A program made the position numbers and the translations under genes. 64,000 bases of DNA from Balneolales bacterium (GTDB taxonomy: Bacteria > Bacteroidota > Rhodothermia > Balneolales > Cyclonatronaceae): the NCBI GenBank assembly GCA_020832405.1, contig JAFIET010000005.1:1-64000 (forward strand). Reading direction: 5' to 3'. A model generated the notes under the pieces. That model worked only from the letters and a program-made list of their open reading frames with translations. It was not told the origin of the DNA and ran no database searches. Positions 1-8,834 of this stretch are shown here, in pieces. Numbering within the stretch: the stretch's first letter is position 1; the number at the start of each line of letters is the position of its first letter.

Positions 1-11
1 GTCAGAATTTT

Positions 12-43
12 GAAGTCGTATAAGCACATACTTATACGACTTC
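12..43. terminator. Perfect 13-bp inverted repeat, probable terminator
   Basis: Two 13-base arms at 12-24 and 31-43 are exactly complementary around a 6-base loop. The element sits 19 bases beyond the stop codon of the minus-strand lipoprotein gene. The flanks are A/T rich but have no long T run, so a factor-independent terminator is plausible but not certain. Confidence 0.5.
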
Positions 44-62
44 GCTTTATTCTGTATCAGTA

Positions 63-1547
63 TCAATCCCCCAGAAACAGTTCAATAAGCTCTGTGTGGG
101 AAACTTTGGCGTCGTAGAGCAGGCGGCTGCGTTCGCGTACGTCGGCTGTTACGCTGGGCCAGTCTGAGGCGCGCTCAAAGGCGGTGCCTTTGCGGTACAT
201 ATTGCCGGCGGCGGTTACGAACATACCGGCTGCGGAGATTCGCGCGGAGGAATCGATCACGCTGCCGTTTTCATAAGAGAGCTGATGCACGATTCTGCCG
301 GCGGGCATCATGTGGTCGAGGCTCCCCTGCAGGATCAGGTCGCTGAGGGTACCGACACGCCGCGGGATATCCGGCTGAAACTGACGGATAAAGCCGGCAG
401 TTCCTTCCAGCTCACGGTCCCACGAGAAGCCGCCTCCGATGTGGTTCAGAAACTGAAACGTATGGTAGGGCTCGGTGTAGGTCGCGGCTGCTTTGGGGCC
501 TTCTGCGGTAAATGAAATCCGCTGCGGAAAGCCCCAGGGTTTGGCAAGGCTTTCGGCATGTTCGAACAAGATTACCGAGCGGTCGAACAGCTGCCGCGCC
601 GCCCGCATGCTTTCCATGCCGGAGCCGAACATATACAGTGCCTCGTACAGCGCTTTGTGGCCCCGGATCATGGCGCCGAGGGCATCGACCGACCATGCAG
701 CTTCCATCATATCATCCCGGAAAACATAGATCCGCCGCTCCCTGTCCCAGGCGTTGTTGAGGTATGCGGCAACTTCAAGGGCAATTTCGGCGAGTTCTTC
801 TTTGGAATACTGCATCCAGCCGCGGAGCCGGGCTTCATCAACCAGGCCCATGTTGTCTTCGCCGTCGGGTTTGGCCCAAATCACCCAGGCGTAGATGTGC
901 CCGTGAATGCCGCCCAGGCCGTAGCTCATGCTGCGGTGATCGATACGGCCGTCATCATCAAAAAACGCCCCGTCGCGGTAATGGTTTTGCAGCAGGTAGC
1001 GTCCCGGTGAAACGATGAAGTTAAGCGGCTCGAAGAAAAGGCGCTGATCCAGCCCTTCTTCTGTTCCTGCAAAACGGTCTCCGCGGTGATGCATGTGGTA
1101 CGAATAAACCAGGTGCGGATAAACGGAAAGGTCGGTTTTCTGAGCCGGTGCAAATCCCTCGCCGTAGCGGGTGAAATAGGGCATAAAGCGGCCGCTGCTG
1201 TTGAAGAGGGAGTCTGTGACCCGCACCAGGTCAAGCCATTTTGCCGCCCGCTTACCAGACAGCTCAGCCAGCTCCGGACGGTAGTTCTCACTCGCCAGTT
1301 CTGAGCTGCGGGAGTTGCCGGCCGTCATGAAAATGGCGTGCAGGGCATTGCTGTAGTCGTCGAGGAAAATCCGGTCATCTTTAAAATACGGCGTACCGTC
1401 TGAATAGGCCGCTGAAGGAATCAGCACGGCGGGTCCGGGCACGGTTTCCGCCGGTTCCTCGCCGGCACAGGAGGCAAGCAGCGGAAGGGCAAACAGCAGG
1501 CAGCACATACAGCGCTTAATCAGGCTAAAGTCAGTTAAGTTCATCAT
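63..1547 (-). CDS. Predicted lipoprotein of unknown function
   Basis: A 494-residue protein that I do not recognise. It starts with two Met codons, a basic stretch (Lys-Arg at 11-12), a hydrophobic Cys-rich segment and a lipobox LASC with the acylated Cys at 27, so it should be a lipid-anchored envelope protein. The rest is soluble, rich in Tyr, His, Trp and Asp, with alternating helical stretches, and has no transmembrane segment. A central patch with HYRDGAFFDDDGRIDH and later YGLGGIHGHIYAW looks like a ligand- or metal-binding face. The helical, aromatic-rich composition would suit an alpha/alpha-barrel such as those of glycoside-processing enzymes, but I cannot see a diagnostic catalytic motif and do not assign one. 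It is read as a single gene; the next gene upstream on the same strand is a HAD phosphatase 57 bases away. Confidence 0.8.
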   Translation of the reverse strand: MMNLTDFSLIKRCMCCLLFALPLLASCAGEEPAETVPGPAVLIPSAAYSDGTPYFKDDRIFLDDYSNALHAIFMTAGNSRSSELASENYRPELAELSGKRAAKWLDLVRVTDSLFNSSGRFMPYFTRYGEGFAPAQKTDLSVYPHLVYSYHMHHRGDRFAGTEEGLDQRLFFEPLNFIVSPGRYLLQNHYRDGAFFDDDGRIDHRSMSYGLGGIHGHIYAWVIWAKPDGEDNMGLVDEARLRGWMQYSKEELAEIALEVAAYLNNAWDRERRIYVFRDDMMEAAWSVDALGAMIRGHKALYEALYMFGSGMESMRAARQLFDRSVILFEHAESLAKPWGFPQRISFTAEGPKAAATYTEPYHTFQFLNHIGGGFSWDRELEGTAGFIRQFQPDIPRRVGTLSDLILQGSLDHMMPAGRIVHQLSYENGSVIDSSARISAAGMFVTAAGNMYRKGTAFERASDWPSVTADVRERSRLLYDAKVSHTELIELFLGD

Positions 1548-1604
1548 AAAGGATACCTCACAGGATGGGAAAGATTGCGGATTTAAATATGTGGTAATCA
1601 GAAA

Positions 1605-2366
1605 TTAAAGATCAAGCTGTTCAAGATCGACTTTTTCGAGGGATTCAAAAATGTGGTTGGGCCGGTACGGAAACATATCGAGGTCTTCCAGGCGGCTGTA
1701 GCCGCTCAGTACGAGCACCGTCTGCACTCCTGCCTGTACGCCGGCCAGGATATCGGTCTGCATGTTGTCGCCAATAATCAGGGAGTTTTCGCTGTGTGCT
1801 TTCATGCTGTCGAGGGCTGCACGCAGCATGAAGGCGCTGGGCTTGCCGATGTAAAGCGGCTTCTTGCCGCTGATGCGCTCAATCGGGGCACAAAGCGCAC
1901 CACAGGCCGGGGAGCCGCCGGGACCGGCCACATCAGGATTTGTGGCAATAAACCGGGCGCCGTTTTTCACAAAGTGCGAGGCCCTGCGGATCATCTCCCA
2001 GTTGTAGGAGCGGGTTTCGCCCACCACCACCACATCCGGATCAATATCCGTGACCGTAAATCCGATTTTGTACAGCTCGTGTGTGAGGGCGCCCTCCCCG
2101 ATTACGTAGGCTTTCTTACCGTTCTGTTTCGACAGAAAGGCTGCGGTAGCCATGGCCGAGTTGAAGAATTTTTCTACGGGGATGTCAACTCCCGCAGCAC
2201 GGAGCCGGTTTTGAAGATCGGCCGGGGTTTGGGACGGATAATTGGTGATGAAGCGGAAGTCGATGCCCCGCGCCATAATTTTTTCGAGGAAGCGGTCAGC
2301 TCCGGGAATAAGGTCGTTGTCGTGCAGTACGACGCCGTCCATATCAAGTAAAAGATGCGTTTTCAA
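1605..2366 (-). CDS. HAD-superfamily (class IIA, NagD-like) sugar/nucleotide phosphatase
   Basis: A 253-residue cytosolic phosphohydrolase. HAD motif I is DMDGVV with the nucleophile and acid/base Asp at 8 and 10; motif II is the FITN segment; the conserved Lys lies in GKPSAFM; motif IV is GDNMQTDI, which binds Mg2+. The length and the position of the cap between motifs II and III match the NagD/PGP/AraL class IIA group, whose members act on UMP, p-nitrophenyl phosphate or sugar phosphates. Substrate cannot be deduced. It lies downstream of the HMG-CoA reductase gene on the same strand but a terminator hairpin separates them, so it probably has its own promoter in the 2367-2405 gap. Confidence 0.85.
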   Translation of the reverse strand: MKTHLLLDMDGVVLHDNDLIPGADRFLEKIMARGIDFRFITNYPSQTPADLQNRLRAAGVDIPVEKFFNSAMATAAFLSKQNGKKAYVIGEGALTHELYKIGFTVTDIDPDVVVVGETRSYNWEMIRRASHFVKNGARFIATNPDVAGPGGSPACGALCAPIERISGKKPLYIGKPSAFMLRAALDSMKAHSENSLIIGDNMQTDILAGVQAGVQTVLVLSGYSRLEDLDMFPYRPNHIFESLEKVDLEQLDL

Positions 2367-2404
2367 ATAGTCTGAAGTTGAAAGATGAGTAGTTGGAAAA
2401 ATGA

Positions 2405-2441
2405 AAAGGGTGACGGGTTCCGGTCTCGAAACCCATCACCC
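2405..2441 (-). terminator. Rho-independent terminator of the HMG-CoA reductase gene
   Basis: Arms at 2408-2419 and 2430-2441 form a 12-bp stem. The single mismatch on the plus strand becomes a G-U wobble in the minus-strand RNA, and that RNA continues into a U-rich tail (TTTTCATTTTT). Both points fix the direction as minus. Confidence 0.8.
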
Positions 2442-2462
2442 TGAAAAAAAACCTGAAAAATA

Positions 2463-4013
2463 TTAGCGGTTTCGGCCGTATTTCTCGTGGCTTGAAACCC
2501 AGTCGAGTGAGGAGATAGCCGCACCGAGGGAAAGCTCACCCGCGAGGGCTACACCGGCGATGATTTCAGCCAGCTTGCGGGCTTTGTTGCGCCCGTAGCA
2601 ATCCATGATTTCGAGGCATTCGCGCTGTGTGGCCAGGCCCGTGCCGCCGCCGTAGGAGGCCACAATAAGCGAGGGGATGGTGAGCGAGATGTACAGATCG
2701 CCTTCAGGGGTTAGCTCGGAGTAGAGGATGCCGGCCGAAGATTCGGACACGTTGGCCACATCCTGACCCAGCGCGATGAACATGGCGGTGATGGCATTCG
2801 GGGAATGCGCGCCGTTGTTGTTCGCGCCGCTGATGAAGGCGCCGATGGTGGAAACGCCGTTGTGATAGTACAGGCTTTCGGGCTCAACACGGAGTGTTTC
2901 GATCAGTACGTTCCGCTTGATGACGGCCTCCGCGGTTACCCGCTTGCCGCGCGTGCGCATCACATTAACCTGCGAGGCTTTTTTGTCGGTCGCAAAGTTC
3001 GATTCGAGATAGAAGCGCGAAATGCCCGGGTAGGCATCCAGAATCCAGGAGCAGGCGGCAAAGGTTGCGCGGCCTACCATGTTCTGCCCTGCCGCATCAC
3101 CCGTTGCAAAGTTGAAGCGCAGGTAGGCAAATTTGTTGGAGAGGTACGAATCGATGTAGAGCAGCTTGGCTACGCTTGAGGTAGCCTCAGATTCCTCGCG
3201 GATGCGCGTCATGTTGGCCGGCTGATTGATCCAGTCCACAAAGTCGCGCGCCTGCCGCGCGTCTTCAAAAATAAACACCGGGGCCCGCTGCATGCAGTCA
3301 ACCGAAACGGTGCACTTCACCCCGCCGGAAAGGTTCACGGCTTTGATGCCGCGGTTGTAGGAAGCCACGAGCGTGCCTTCGGTTGTGGCGAGGGGCACGA
3401 GGAACTCGCCCTTGGCGTGCTCGCCGTTTACGAGTATGGGGCCGGCGAAACCCAGCGGAACCTGAACCACCCCGGTGAAGGCCTCACAGTTGCCTTTTGT
3501 GGTTTCCGGATCGATGGAGAAATGCGGGATGTGCCGCAGCTTGGTGTTGCTGTATTCTTCCACAAATTTTTGCCGCGCCTTTATAGCCTCGGGACTGTAA
3601 TCGTTTTGCTTGTCGATGGGGATGCGCACTCTTTTTTCGGAAGCGTCGCCGAGGGCATCTTCCACTTTCACGCTGAGCTTGCCGACTTTCTCGGTGAGGA
3701 AGTTGAAGCGGATTTCGTGCTTGCCTTTCTCAAGGGGCTCGCCCTCCACGTGAAAAACGACGGCATCGCGCAGTTTCAGGTCGATATTGTTTTCTGCGGT
3801 AACTTCGCGGATGTTCATGCGGCGGCCGTCCTGCAGCTCTACGGTTACTTTGGAGGCCTCGTACTCGTGCCCGTTAATCATAATGCCGTAAACGCCCAGC
3901 ACATTGGCATCGCTGAGGCGGTTTTTAGCTTCAAACCGAAAGCCGCTTTCGGTATTCATAAGGCTGCCGTAGGTGTAGAGTTTGCGCAGCAAAAGGCTTG
4001 GTATTTTAAACAT
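2463..4013 (-). CDS. Hydroxymethylglutaryl-CoA reductase, class I, with extra N-terminal domain
   Basis: A 516-residue enzyme for reduction of HMG-CoA to mevalonate, the committed step of the mevalonate route to isoprenoids. The catalytic domain begins near residue 140. Catalytic residues are visible: Glu212 in TTEGTL, Asp306 in GDAAGQNM, the Lys pair at 344-345 in TDKKAS, and His509 in the C-terminal SHEKYGRNR, which parallels the SHxxxNR end of class I enzymes. Residues 1 to about 135 are not part of the catalytic core and have no transmembrane helices. They alternate hydrophobic and charged residues like a beta-sandwich (for example KVTVELQDG and HEIRFNFLTEKVGKL). A later start at Met19 is possible but would cut into this domain. 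It stands alone, with its own terminator downstream. Confidence 0.92.
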   Translation of the reverse strand: MFKIPSLLLRKLYTYGSLMNTESGFRFEAKNRLSDANVLGVYGIMINGHEYEASKVTVELQDGRRMNIREVTAENNIDLKLRDAVVFHVEGEPLEKGKHEIRFNFLTEKVGKLSVKVEDALGDASEKRVRIPIDKQNDYSPEAIKARQKFVEEYSNTKLRHIPHFSIDPETTKGNCEAFTGVVQVPLGFAGPILVNGEHAKGEFLVPLATTEGTLVASYNRGIKAVNLSGGVKCTVSVDCMQRAPVFIFEDARQARDFVDWINQPANMTRIREESEATSSVAKLLYIDSYLSNKFAYLRFNFATGDAAGQNMVGRATFAACSWILDAYPGISRFYLESNFATDKKASQVNVMRTRGKRVTAEAVIKRNVLIETLRVEPESLYYHNGVSTIGAFISGANNNGAHSPNAITAMFIALGQDVANVSESSAGILYSELTPEGDLYISLTIPSLIVASYGGGTGLATQRECLEIMDCYGRNKARKLAEIIAGVALAGELSLGAAISSLDWVSSHEKYGRNR

Positions 4014-4114
4014 AAAGTGTTCGGATTAAAGGATAGATGAGGTCGGAATCAAAAAGGAATATCTTTATTCAAAAATTAAAAAACACGCGCTTTAAAATGC
4101 TGATTATTTTGGTG

Positions 4115-4239
4115 AATAGCTACCATAACAGCGTTAAGGACGCCCTGGCCGGTGATTTCACACTGCTTAATCGGCCTTCGGAAACCAGCCGGATTTGGTC
4201 GGTATGGTGATGGTAGCTATTTTGCGCAGCACAAAATAG
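4115..4239 (+). promoter_or_regulatory. Leader region with two mutually exclusive inverted repeats
   Basis: A 12-base arm at 4115-4126 is exactly complementary to 4210-4221. A second perfect repeat pairs 4217-4224 with 4232-4239 around a 7-base loop. Bases 4217-4221 belong to both, so an RNA could form only one of the two hairpins. The element ends 42 bases before the start of the YfcC-type carrier. It matches no riboswitch class that I recognise; attenuation or an operator pair are both possible. Confidence 0.35.
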
Positions 4240-4281
4240 TCGTTCACCTTTGAATATCTACTGAAATAAGCCTCAGAGCCC

Positions 4282-5655
4282 ATGAATTTCCGGATGCCGC
4301 ATACCCTCACCCTGCTGTTTTTCCTGATGGTCGCTGCTCTCGCCGCAACCTGGATTATCCCGCAGGGCTCGTTTCAGACCGAGCTGAATGAAGCGGGCCG
4401 TCAGGTCGTAGTGCCGGGCACCTACGAAACGAGCGAGCGGGTTTTCCTGAGCCCGATGAACCTGTTCACCGGTATCCCGCGGGCGTTTGCCGCCGCGCAG
4501 GACATCATTTTCTTTCTGTTTATTATTGGCGGTGTTCTGGCCATCATCCGCAAGACGGGCACGGTTGATGCCCTGCTTGGCCGGCTGCTCGAAAACCTGG
4601 GGGATAAGCCACAGCTGCTGATCTTTACCGTGATCTTCGTTTTTGCGGTTGCCTCGAGTGCGATGGGGGCTTCCGGGGAGTACATCCCCTTTGTGCTCAT
4701 TCTCGTGGCTCTTTGCCGGGCCATGAACCTCGACGCTATGACGGCCGTCGGCATCGTGATTGCCGGCTACGGCATCGGCTACGGCACAGCGGCCTTCAAT
4801 CAGTACACGGTTGTAGTGGCGCAGGGCGTGGCCGATCTGCCCACCTACTCCGGCTGGCAGCTGCGGGCGGGCATACTTGTTCCGTTTGTGGCAATTGGCG
4901 CGCATCACGTGTGGTCGTATTCGAAAAAAGTTCAGCTTAATCCCGATGCAAGCCTGATGAAGGGCCTTGAAATTCCGGAGGGCGGCAAACCTCCAAAATC
5001 GTACCCGGATCTGACCTTAAGCCACATTCTCATCCTGGTTTCCTTTTTTGCGGCCCTGGGCACCGCCGTTTGGGGTATCGCAACCCGCGGATGGTACCTC
5101 ACCGAACTCGGCGCTGCATTTGTGATTTTGGGGATTGTGACTGCAATTATCGGGCGCATCGGTCCAAGCGTGACCGCCAAAGAATTTGTGTCGGGCGCCA
5201 TGAACCTCACCGAAACAGCCCTCCTGGTCGGGGTGGCCCGCGGTATAGCGCTTATGATGGAAGACGGGCAGATCCTGCACACCATCGTGCACTACCTGTC
5301 GATTCCGCTCTCCGCGGTAGGTCCCGAAATTGCCGGGGTAGGGATGATGATGATGCAGACCGTGCTCAATTTGTTTGTGCCTTCGGGCAGTGGTCAGGCC
5401 TTTGTAACCATGCCGTTGATGGCACCACTGAGCGACCTCCTCGGGATTTCGCGGCAGGTAGCCGTGCTCGCCTTCCTTTTCGGCGATGGCTTTGCCAACA
5501 TGCTCGTGCCCACCAACGCCGTACTGATGGGCATTCTGGGGATGGCCGGTGTGCCCTACGACCGCTGGTTCCGCTTCTGTTTCCCGCTGCTGCTCAAGCT
5601 GCTCGCAGCCGGTGCCGTTGTGATCGTGTTGGCTATCATCTTTGGTTATTCCTAA
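4282..5655 (+). CDS. YfcC-family (C4-dicarboxylate/amino-acid anaerobic carrier-like) membrane transporter
   Basis: A 457-residue inner-membrane protein with about eleven to twelve hydrophobic segments. The start (HTLTLLFFLMVAALAATWIIP), the GGVLAIIRKTGTVDA stretch, the SSAMGASGEYIPF segment and the late NLFVPSGSGQAFVTMP motif are typical of the YfcC/DcuC/AbgT-like ion-transporter group, which moves dicarboxylates or basic amino acids and peptides. The exact substrate cannot be read from sequence. The gene is monocistronic, and its leader carries the alternative hairpins at 4115-4239. Confidence 0.82.
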   Translation: MNFRMPHTLTLLFFLMVAALAATWIIPQGSFQTELNEAGRQVVVPGTYETSERVFLSPMNLFTGIPRAFAAAQDIIFFLFIIGGVLAIIRKTGTVDALLGRLLENLGDKPQLLIFTVIFVFAVASSAMGASGEYIPFVLILVALCRAMNLDAMTAVGIVIAGYGIGYGTAAFNQYTVVVAQGVADLPTYSGWQLRAGILVPFVAIGAHHVWSYSKKVQLNPDASLMKGLEIPEGGKPPKSYPDLTLSHILILVSFFAALGTAVWGIATRGWYLTELGAAFVILGIVTAIIGRIGPSVTAKEFVSGAMNLTETALLVGVARGIALMMEDGQILHTIVHYLSIPLSAVGPEIAGVGMMMMQTVLNLFVPSGSGQAFVTMPLMAPLSDLLGISRQVAVLAFLFGDGFANMLVPTNAVLMGILGMAGVPYDRWFRFCFPLLLKLLAAGAVVIVLAIIFGYS

Positions 5656-6191
5656 GCAGCAGGCAAGAAACTAAGCCCGGGTCCGGCAGCGCCCCGCTTT
5701 TCAGGGTAAGCGTGCAGCATTGTTGCTGCTGCTAAGCAGCAATACCTGTAAGTCCGGGCCCAAGCTGAATGAGCTGGCTGACATGTAAAGCTGAAATTAC
5801 GTTAAGTTCTCGCCGGGCTTTGGTGCTGTTTTGTTTTGGTAGCGCCTGCATCAAAAAAAGCTGGGCGCACCACACCGATTTGGGGTGTGGGGAGCAACCA
5901 ACACTGACAGTGATGTGCACGGAGTCCCCCCCCCAAAAAAAACGGAAACAGGAATGGCTGTGGCGCTGAATTCAGCTTGAACATTTTGGTTAAGCGGTCA
6001 TTTTTGGCAAAGTAACCGCTATCCGAAAACCGCTTTTAATGGATTGACAGCATAAATTGCTATTTTAGACAGAAGCTTCAGCGACTGTTTCAGGAATCAG
6101 GGTTTGGCCGGGCTTCAAACCGGTACTGTTTTACAATACCCTGAAAATGCGGGAAGAATTATTCACATTACTTTGATGCGGAGAGGGTTGA
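5656..6191. other. Long intergenic region upstream of plsY
   Basis: No convincing gene. It holds a G/C-rich, fold-prone stretch just after the carrier gene (an 8-bp hairpin TTGCTGCT/AGCAGCAA near 5724-5743), a 7-bp hairpin near 5867-5890, and a simple-sequence tract of nine C followed by eight A at 5926-5942. A TTGACA hexamer near 6045 followed by TATTTTAG may be part of the plsY promoter. A 66-codon open frame at 5769-5969 has no ribosome-binding site or recognisable composition and was not called. Confidence 0.5.
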
Positions 6192-6227
6192 ATGGCCTGC
6201 TCCGTCGGGACTAAACAGGAGAATATC

Positions 6228-6911
6228 GTGGGAACCTTACTCATTATCGGGCTGCTCAGCTATCTGATTGGCGCCATCCCGTCCTCTTTGTGGGCCGGCA
6301 AACTCTACAAAAAAATAGACCTGCGGAACTACGGTAGCGGCAACCTCGGTGCGACCAACACCTTCCGGATTTTAGGCTGGAAAGCCGGCGTAGTGGTCGG
6401 TTTGCTTGACTTCGGCAAGGGCTTCATTGCTGCGTTTTATATCTCCGGTATTGCAAGCGGCTCAATCCCGACGGTTTACTCCGGCTGGGAAACAGAAGTT
6501 TTTGTGATGATTTATGCGGGTCTGATGGCCGTAATCGGCCATATGTACTCCCTGTTTGCTAAGTTTAAGGGCGGCAAAGGGGTGCTTACGGCCTGCGGTA
6601 TGTTGTATGCAATCGAGCCGGTTTCCATTAGCCTGGCGCTGCTGGTTTTTATCACGGTGCTGTTTACCAGCCGCTATGTTTCGGCAGCCTCCATTATTTC
6701 GGCCATTATGTACCCGATTTTCCTGCTGCTGCTGCGCTACGGGTTTGATTACGCCATCGACGGCAGCCTGATGGTCATCACGGCCGCGCTTGCCATCACC
6801 ATCGTGATAAAACACCGCAGCAACATCCGCCGGCTGCTGGATGGCAACGAAAACCGCATCAGCTCCTTTAGTCCGGCCAAAGGCCGCATCAACGAAGAAC
6901 AGGCCGGATAA
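6228..6911 (+). CDS. plsY: Acyl-phosphate:glycerol-3-phosphate acyltransferase
   Basis: Integral membrane enzyme that acylates glycerol-3-phosphate with acyl-phosphate, the first committed step of phospholipid synthesis. The three PlsY motifs are present: SGNLGATNTFR, GHMYSLFAKFKGGKG and the C-terminal NIRRLLDGNENR. It has about five membrane segments and 227 residues, usual for the family. I prefer the GTG at 6228 because AGGAG lies 6 bases upstream and the protein then starts directly with the hydrophobic LLIIGLLSYLIGAIPSS typical of the family; an in-frame ATG at 6192 would add 12 residues. It is followed 18 bases later by gpsA, which makes the substrate, a common pairing. Confidence 0.92.
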   Translation: MGTLLIIGLLSYLIGAIPSSLWAGKLYKKIDLRNYGSGNLGATNTFRILGWKAGVVVGLLDFGKGFIAAFYISGIASGSIPTVYSGWETEVFVMIYAGLMAVIGHMYSLFAKFKGGKGVLTACGMLYAIEPVSISLALLVFITVLFTSRYVSAASIISAIMYPIFLLLLRYGFDYAIDGSLMVITAALAITIVIKHRSNIRRLLDGNENRISSFSPAKGRINEEQAG

Positions 6912-6929
6912 GGCGGTCAACCCATTTTT

Positions 6930-7967
6930 ATGATATCAAAGCCAGAAGATTCCGCAAAAATGCGGGTCACGATTATTGGTGCCGGCAGCTGGGGCACAGC
7001 CCTTGCCCTGGTACTTGCTGACTCCGGCCATACCGTTAAGCTGTGGGCACGCGAGCCGGAAGTGGCTTCCCACATTAACAGCCACCACAGCAACCCAAGC
7101 TATCTGAAGGGCTGCCCCCTGCCTGAGAGCATCACCGCAAGCGCTCACTATGCCGAAGCCCTCGCCGGTGCACAGGTTGTGCTTTTTGCGACGCCCTCGC
7201 ACGTGCTCCGCACCGTGGCAAGCAGCGTAAAAAGCCTGCTTGAGCCGCATCAGCTGGTCATCAGCGTGGTGAAAGGTATCGAAAACGACACCTACTACAC
7301 CATGACACAGGTGCTGCGCGAGGTGCTTGCCGGTGTGATTTCCGAAAATCAGATCAGTACTCTCTACGGGCCGAGCCATGCCGAAGAAGTAGCCACCCGC
7401 AAACCGACCGCGGTTGTAGCTGCGAGCTATTCAGCAAGTACGGCCAAAACCGTGCAGCAGCTGTTCACGAGCCCGATGTTCCGGGTGTACATCAACCGGG
7501 ATATTTTGGGGGTGGAAGTTTCCGGATCCATCAAAAATATCATGGCCATTGCCGCCGGTGTGGCGGAAGGCGCCGGTTTCGGGGATAACGCCATCGCAGC
7601 GCTGGTAACCCGGGGCCTGCAGGAAATGAAGCGCCTCGGCATGCGTCTCGGGGCTTCACAGGATACCTTTGCGGGCCTTGCGGGCGTGGGCGATCTCGTG
7701 GTTACCTGCACCAGCGGGCACAGTCGCAACCGAACCGTGGGCAAACGCATCGGGCAGGGCGAAAAGCTCGACGACATCATCAGCCACATGAACATGGTGG
7801 CTGAGGGCGTAAAAACAACCCGCAGCGTGTACGGATGGGCCCAAAAACTGGGCGTTGAAATGCCCATAACCGAAGCCGTACATGCCGTGCTCTTTGAAGG
7901 TCTTAACCCGCGTGACGGCGTGTACCGCCTCATGACCCGCGAGCAAAAAGAAGAAATTTTGTATTAG
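6930..7967 (+). CDS. gpsA: NAD(P)-dependent glycerol-3-phosphate dehydrogenase
   Basis: Cytosolic enzyme that reduces dihydroxyacetone phosphate to sn-glycerol-3-phosphate, feeding PlsY encoded just upstream. The Rossmann motif GAGSWGTALA follows MRVTII. The catalytic Lys is in SGSIKNIMAIAAG, and the substrate-binding segment GLAGVGDLVVTCTS is intact. Length is 345 residues from ATG 6930; starting at ATG 6960 (the Met before RVTII) gives 335, closer to the family norm, and neither start has a strong ribosome-binding site. A weak GC hairpin with a G4 loop at about 7992-8006 may end the transcript. Confidence 0.95.
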   Translation: MISKPEDSAKMRVTIIGAGSWGTALALVLADSGHTVKLWAREPEVASHINSHHSNPSYLKGCPLPESITASAHYAEALAGAQVVLFATPSHVLRTVASSVKSLLEPHQLVISVVKGIENDTYYTMTQVLREVLAGVISENQISTLYGPSHAEEVATRKPTAVVAASYSASTAKTVQQLFTSPMFRVYINRDILGVEVSGSIKNIMAIAAGVAEGAGFGDNAIAALVTRGLQEMKRLGMRLGASQDTFAGLAGVGDLVVTCTSGHSRNRTVGKRIGQGEKLDDIISHMNMVAEGVKTTRSVYGWAQKLGVEMPITEAVHAVLFEGLNPRDGVYRLMTREQKEEILY

Positions 7968-8162
7968 GCCCGGTGCGGATCACCCCAAATAACAAGCCGG
8001 GGGGCTTTCCTGATTTGGCACTAAAGCCCTACTTTTAAAGCTTAATTCCGCTCTTCCGAAACGATATACGCGCGGATCGTGTAGTTCGTTAGCTAAATCA
8101 CAATGCTGAAAAACTGCTGCAGTATTGTTAACGTCTCAGATTTATGCTCTTTTTATTTCGCC

Positions 8163-8834
8163 ATGTTTAAAATTCCGCCTGCCACAAGCTCAATGTCGCT
8201 TGGCGACCTCAAACGTTTTATCAAGACGGGTGAAGGCACCTTTCTGGAATTTAAGCGCACCATTTCATCCCCCGAAAAAATAGCCCGCGAAGTGTGCGCC
8301 TTCGCCAATACCAAAGGCGGTACGCTGCTTATAGGCGTTGATGACAACCGGACCCTCATCGGTGTTGACAGCTACTACGAAGAAGGATATCAGCTGATTG
8401 AAGCCCTTACCGTGCTCTGCGATCCGCCCCTTCACTACAAGATTGAGCTGCTTGAAATGGGCCAGCGGGAAATCGTAATTGTGAAGGTTGAAGAGGCAGA
8501 GAAAAAGCCGGTTTATGTGAAGCACAACGGCAAAAGCGCCGTGTACATCCGGAAGAAAGACAAGAGCGTGCAGGCGAGCAAAGAGCGTGCAGCCCTGCTC
8601 CGCACCGAAAACCGGGATACCGGCATCACCTTTGAATATGGTGAGAATGAGCAGCGCTTATTTCGCTACCTTAACGAGTATCAGAAAATTACGGTAAACG
8701 AATACGCAAAGCTCATCAACCGAAGTAAATACAAATCATCCCGTATTCTGATTAATCTTGTGAGCATCGGGGTGCTGAACCTTTTTTCAAAAGACGATCA
8801 GGAGTTCTTTACCCTGTCCAACAAAACATTTTGA
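8163..8834 (+). CDS. AlbA_2 (Schlafen-like ATP-binding) domain protein with C-terminal helix-turn-helix
   Basis: About 223 residues. The N-terminal half carries the AlbA_2/divergent AAA-4 signature: EGTFLEFKRT, then a helix, then CAFANTKGGTLLIGVDDN, and later VYIRKKDKS. These domains occur in putative transcriptional regulators and in Schlafen-like nucleic-acid enzymes. The last 60 residues (RLFRYLNEYQKITVNEYAKL onward) look like a winged helix. ATG 8163 is chosen because residues upstream (an in-frame ATG at 8103) are hydrophobic and Cys-rich, unlike the family; even Met at 8193 is possible. No partner gene identifies a target. DNA binding is inferred. Confidence 0.75.
   Translation: MFKIPPATSSMSLGDLKRFIKTGEGTFLEFKRTISSPEKIAREVCAFANTKGGTLLIGVDDNRTLIGVDSYYEEGYQLIEALTVLCDPPLHYKIELLEMGQREIVIVKVEEAEKKPVYVKHNGKSAVYIRKKDKSVQASKERAALLRTENRDTGITFEYGENEQRLFRYLNEYQKITVNEYAKLINRSKYKSSRILINLVSIGVLNLFSKDDQEFFTLSNKTF

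Noticed and set aside
1653-2351. A 232-codon plus-strand frame opposite the HAD phosphatase
   Set aside because: Shadow of a high-GC real gene; the minus frame has HAD motifs I, II and IV.
5769-5969. A 66-codon frame in the plsY upstream region
   Set aside because: Composition is random, crosses the C9A8 tract, lacks a ribosome-binding site and resembles nothing I know.
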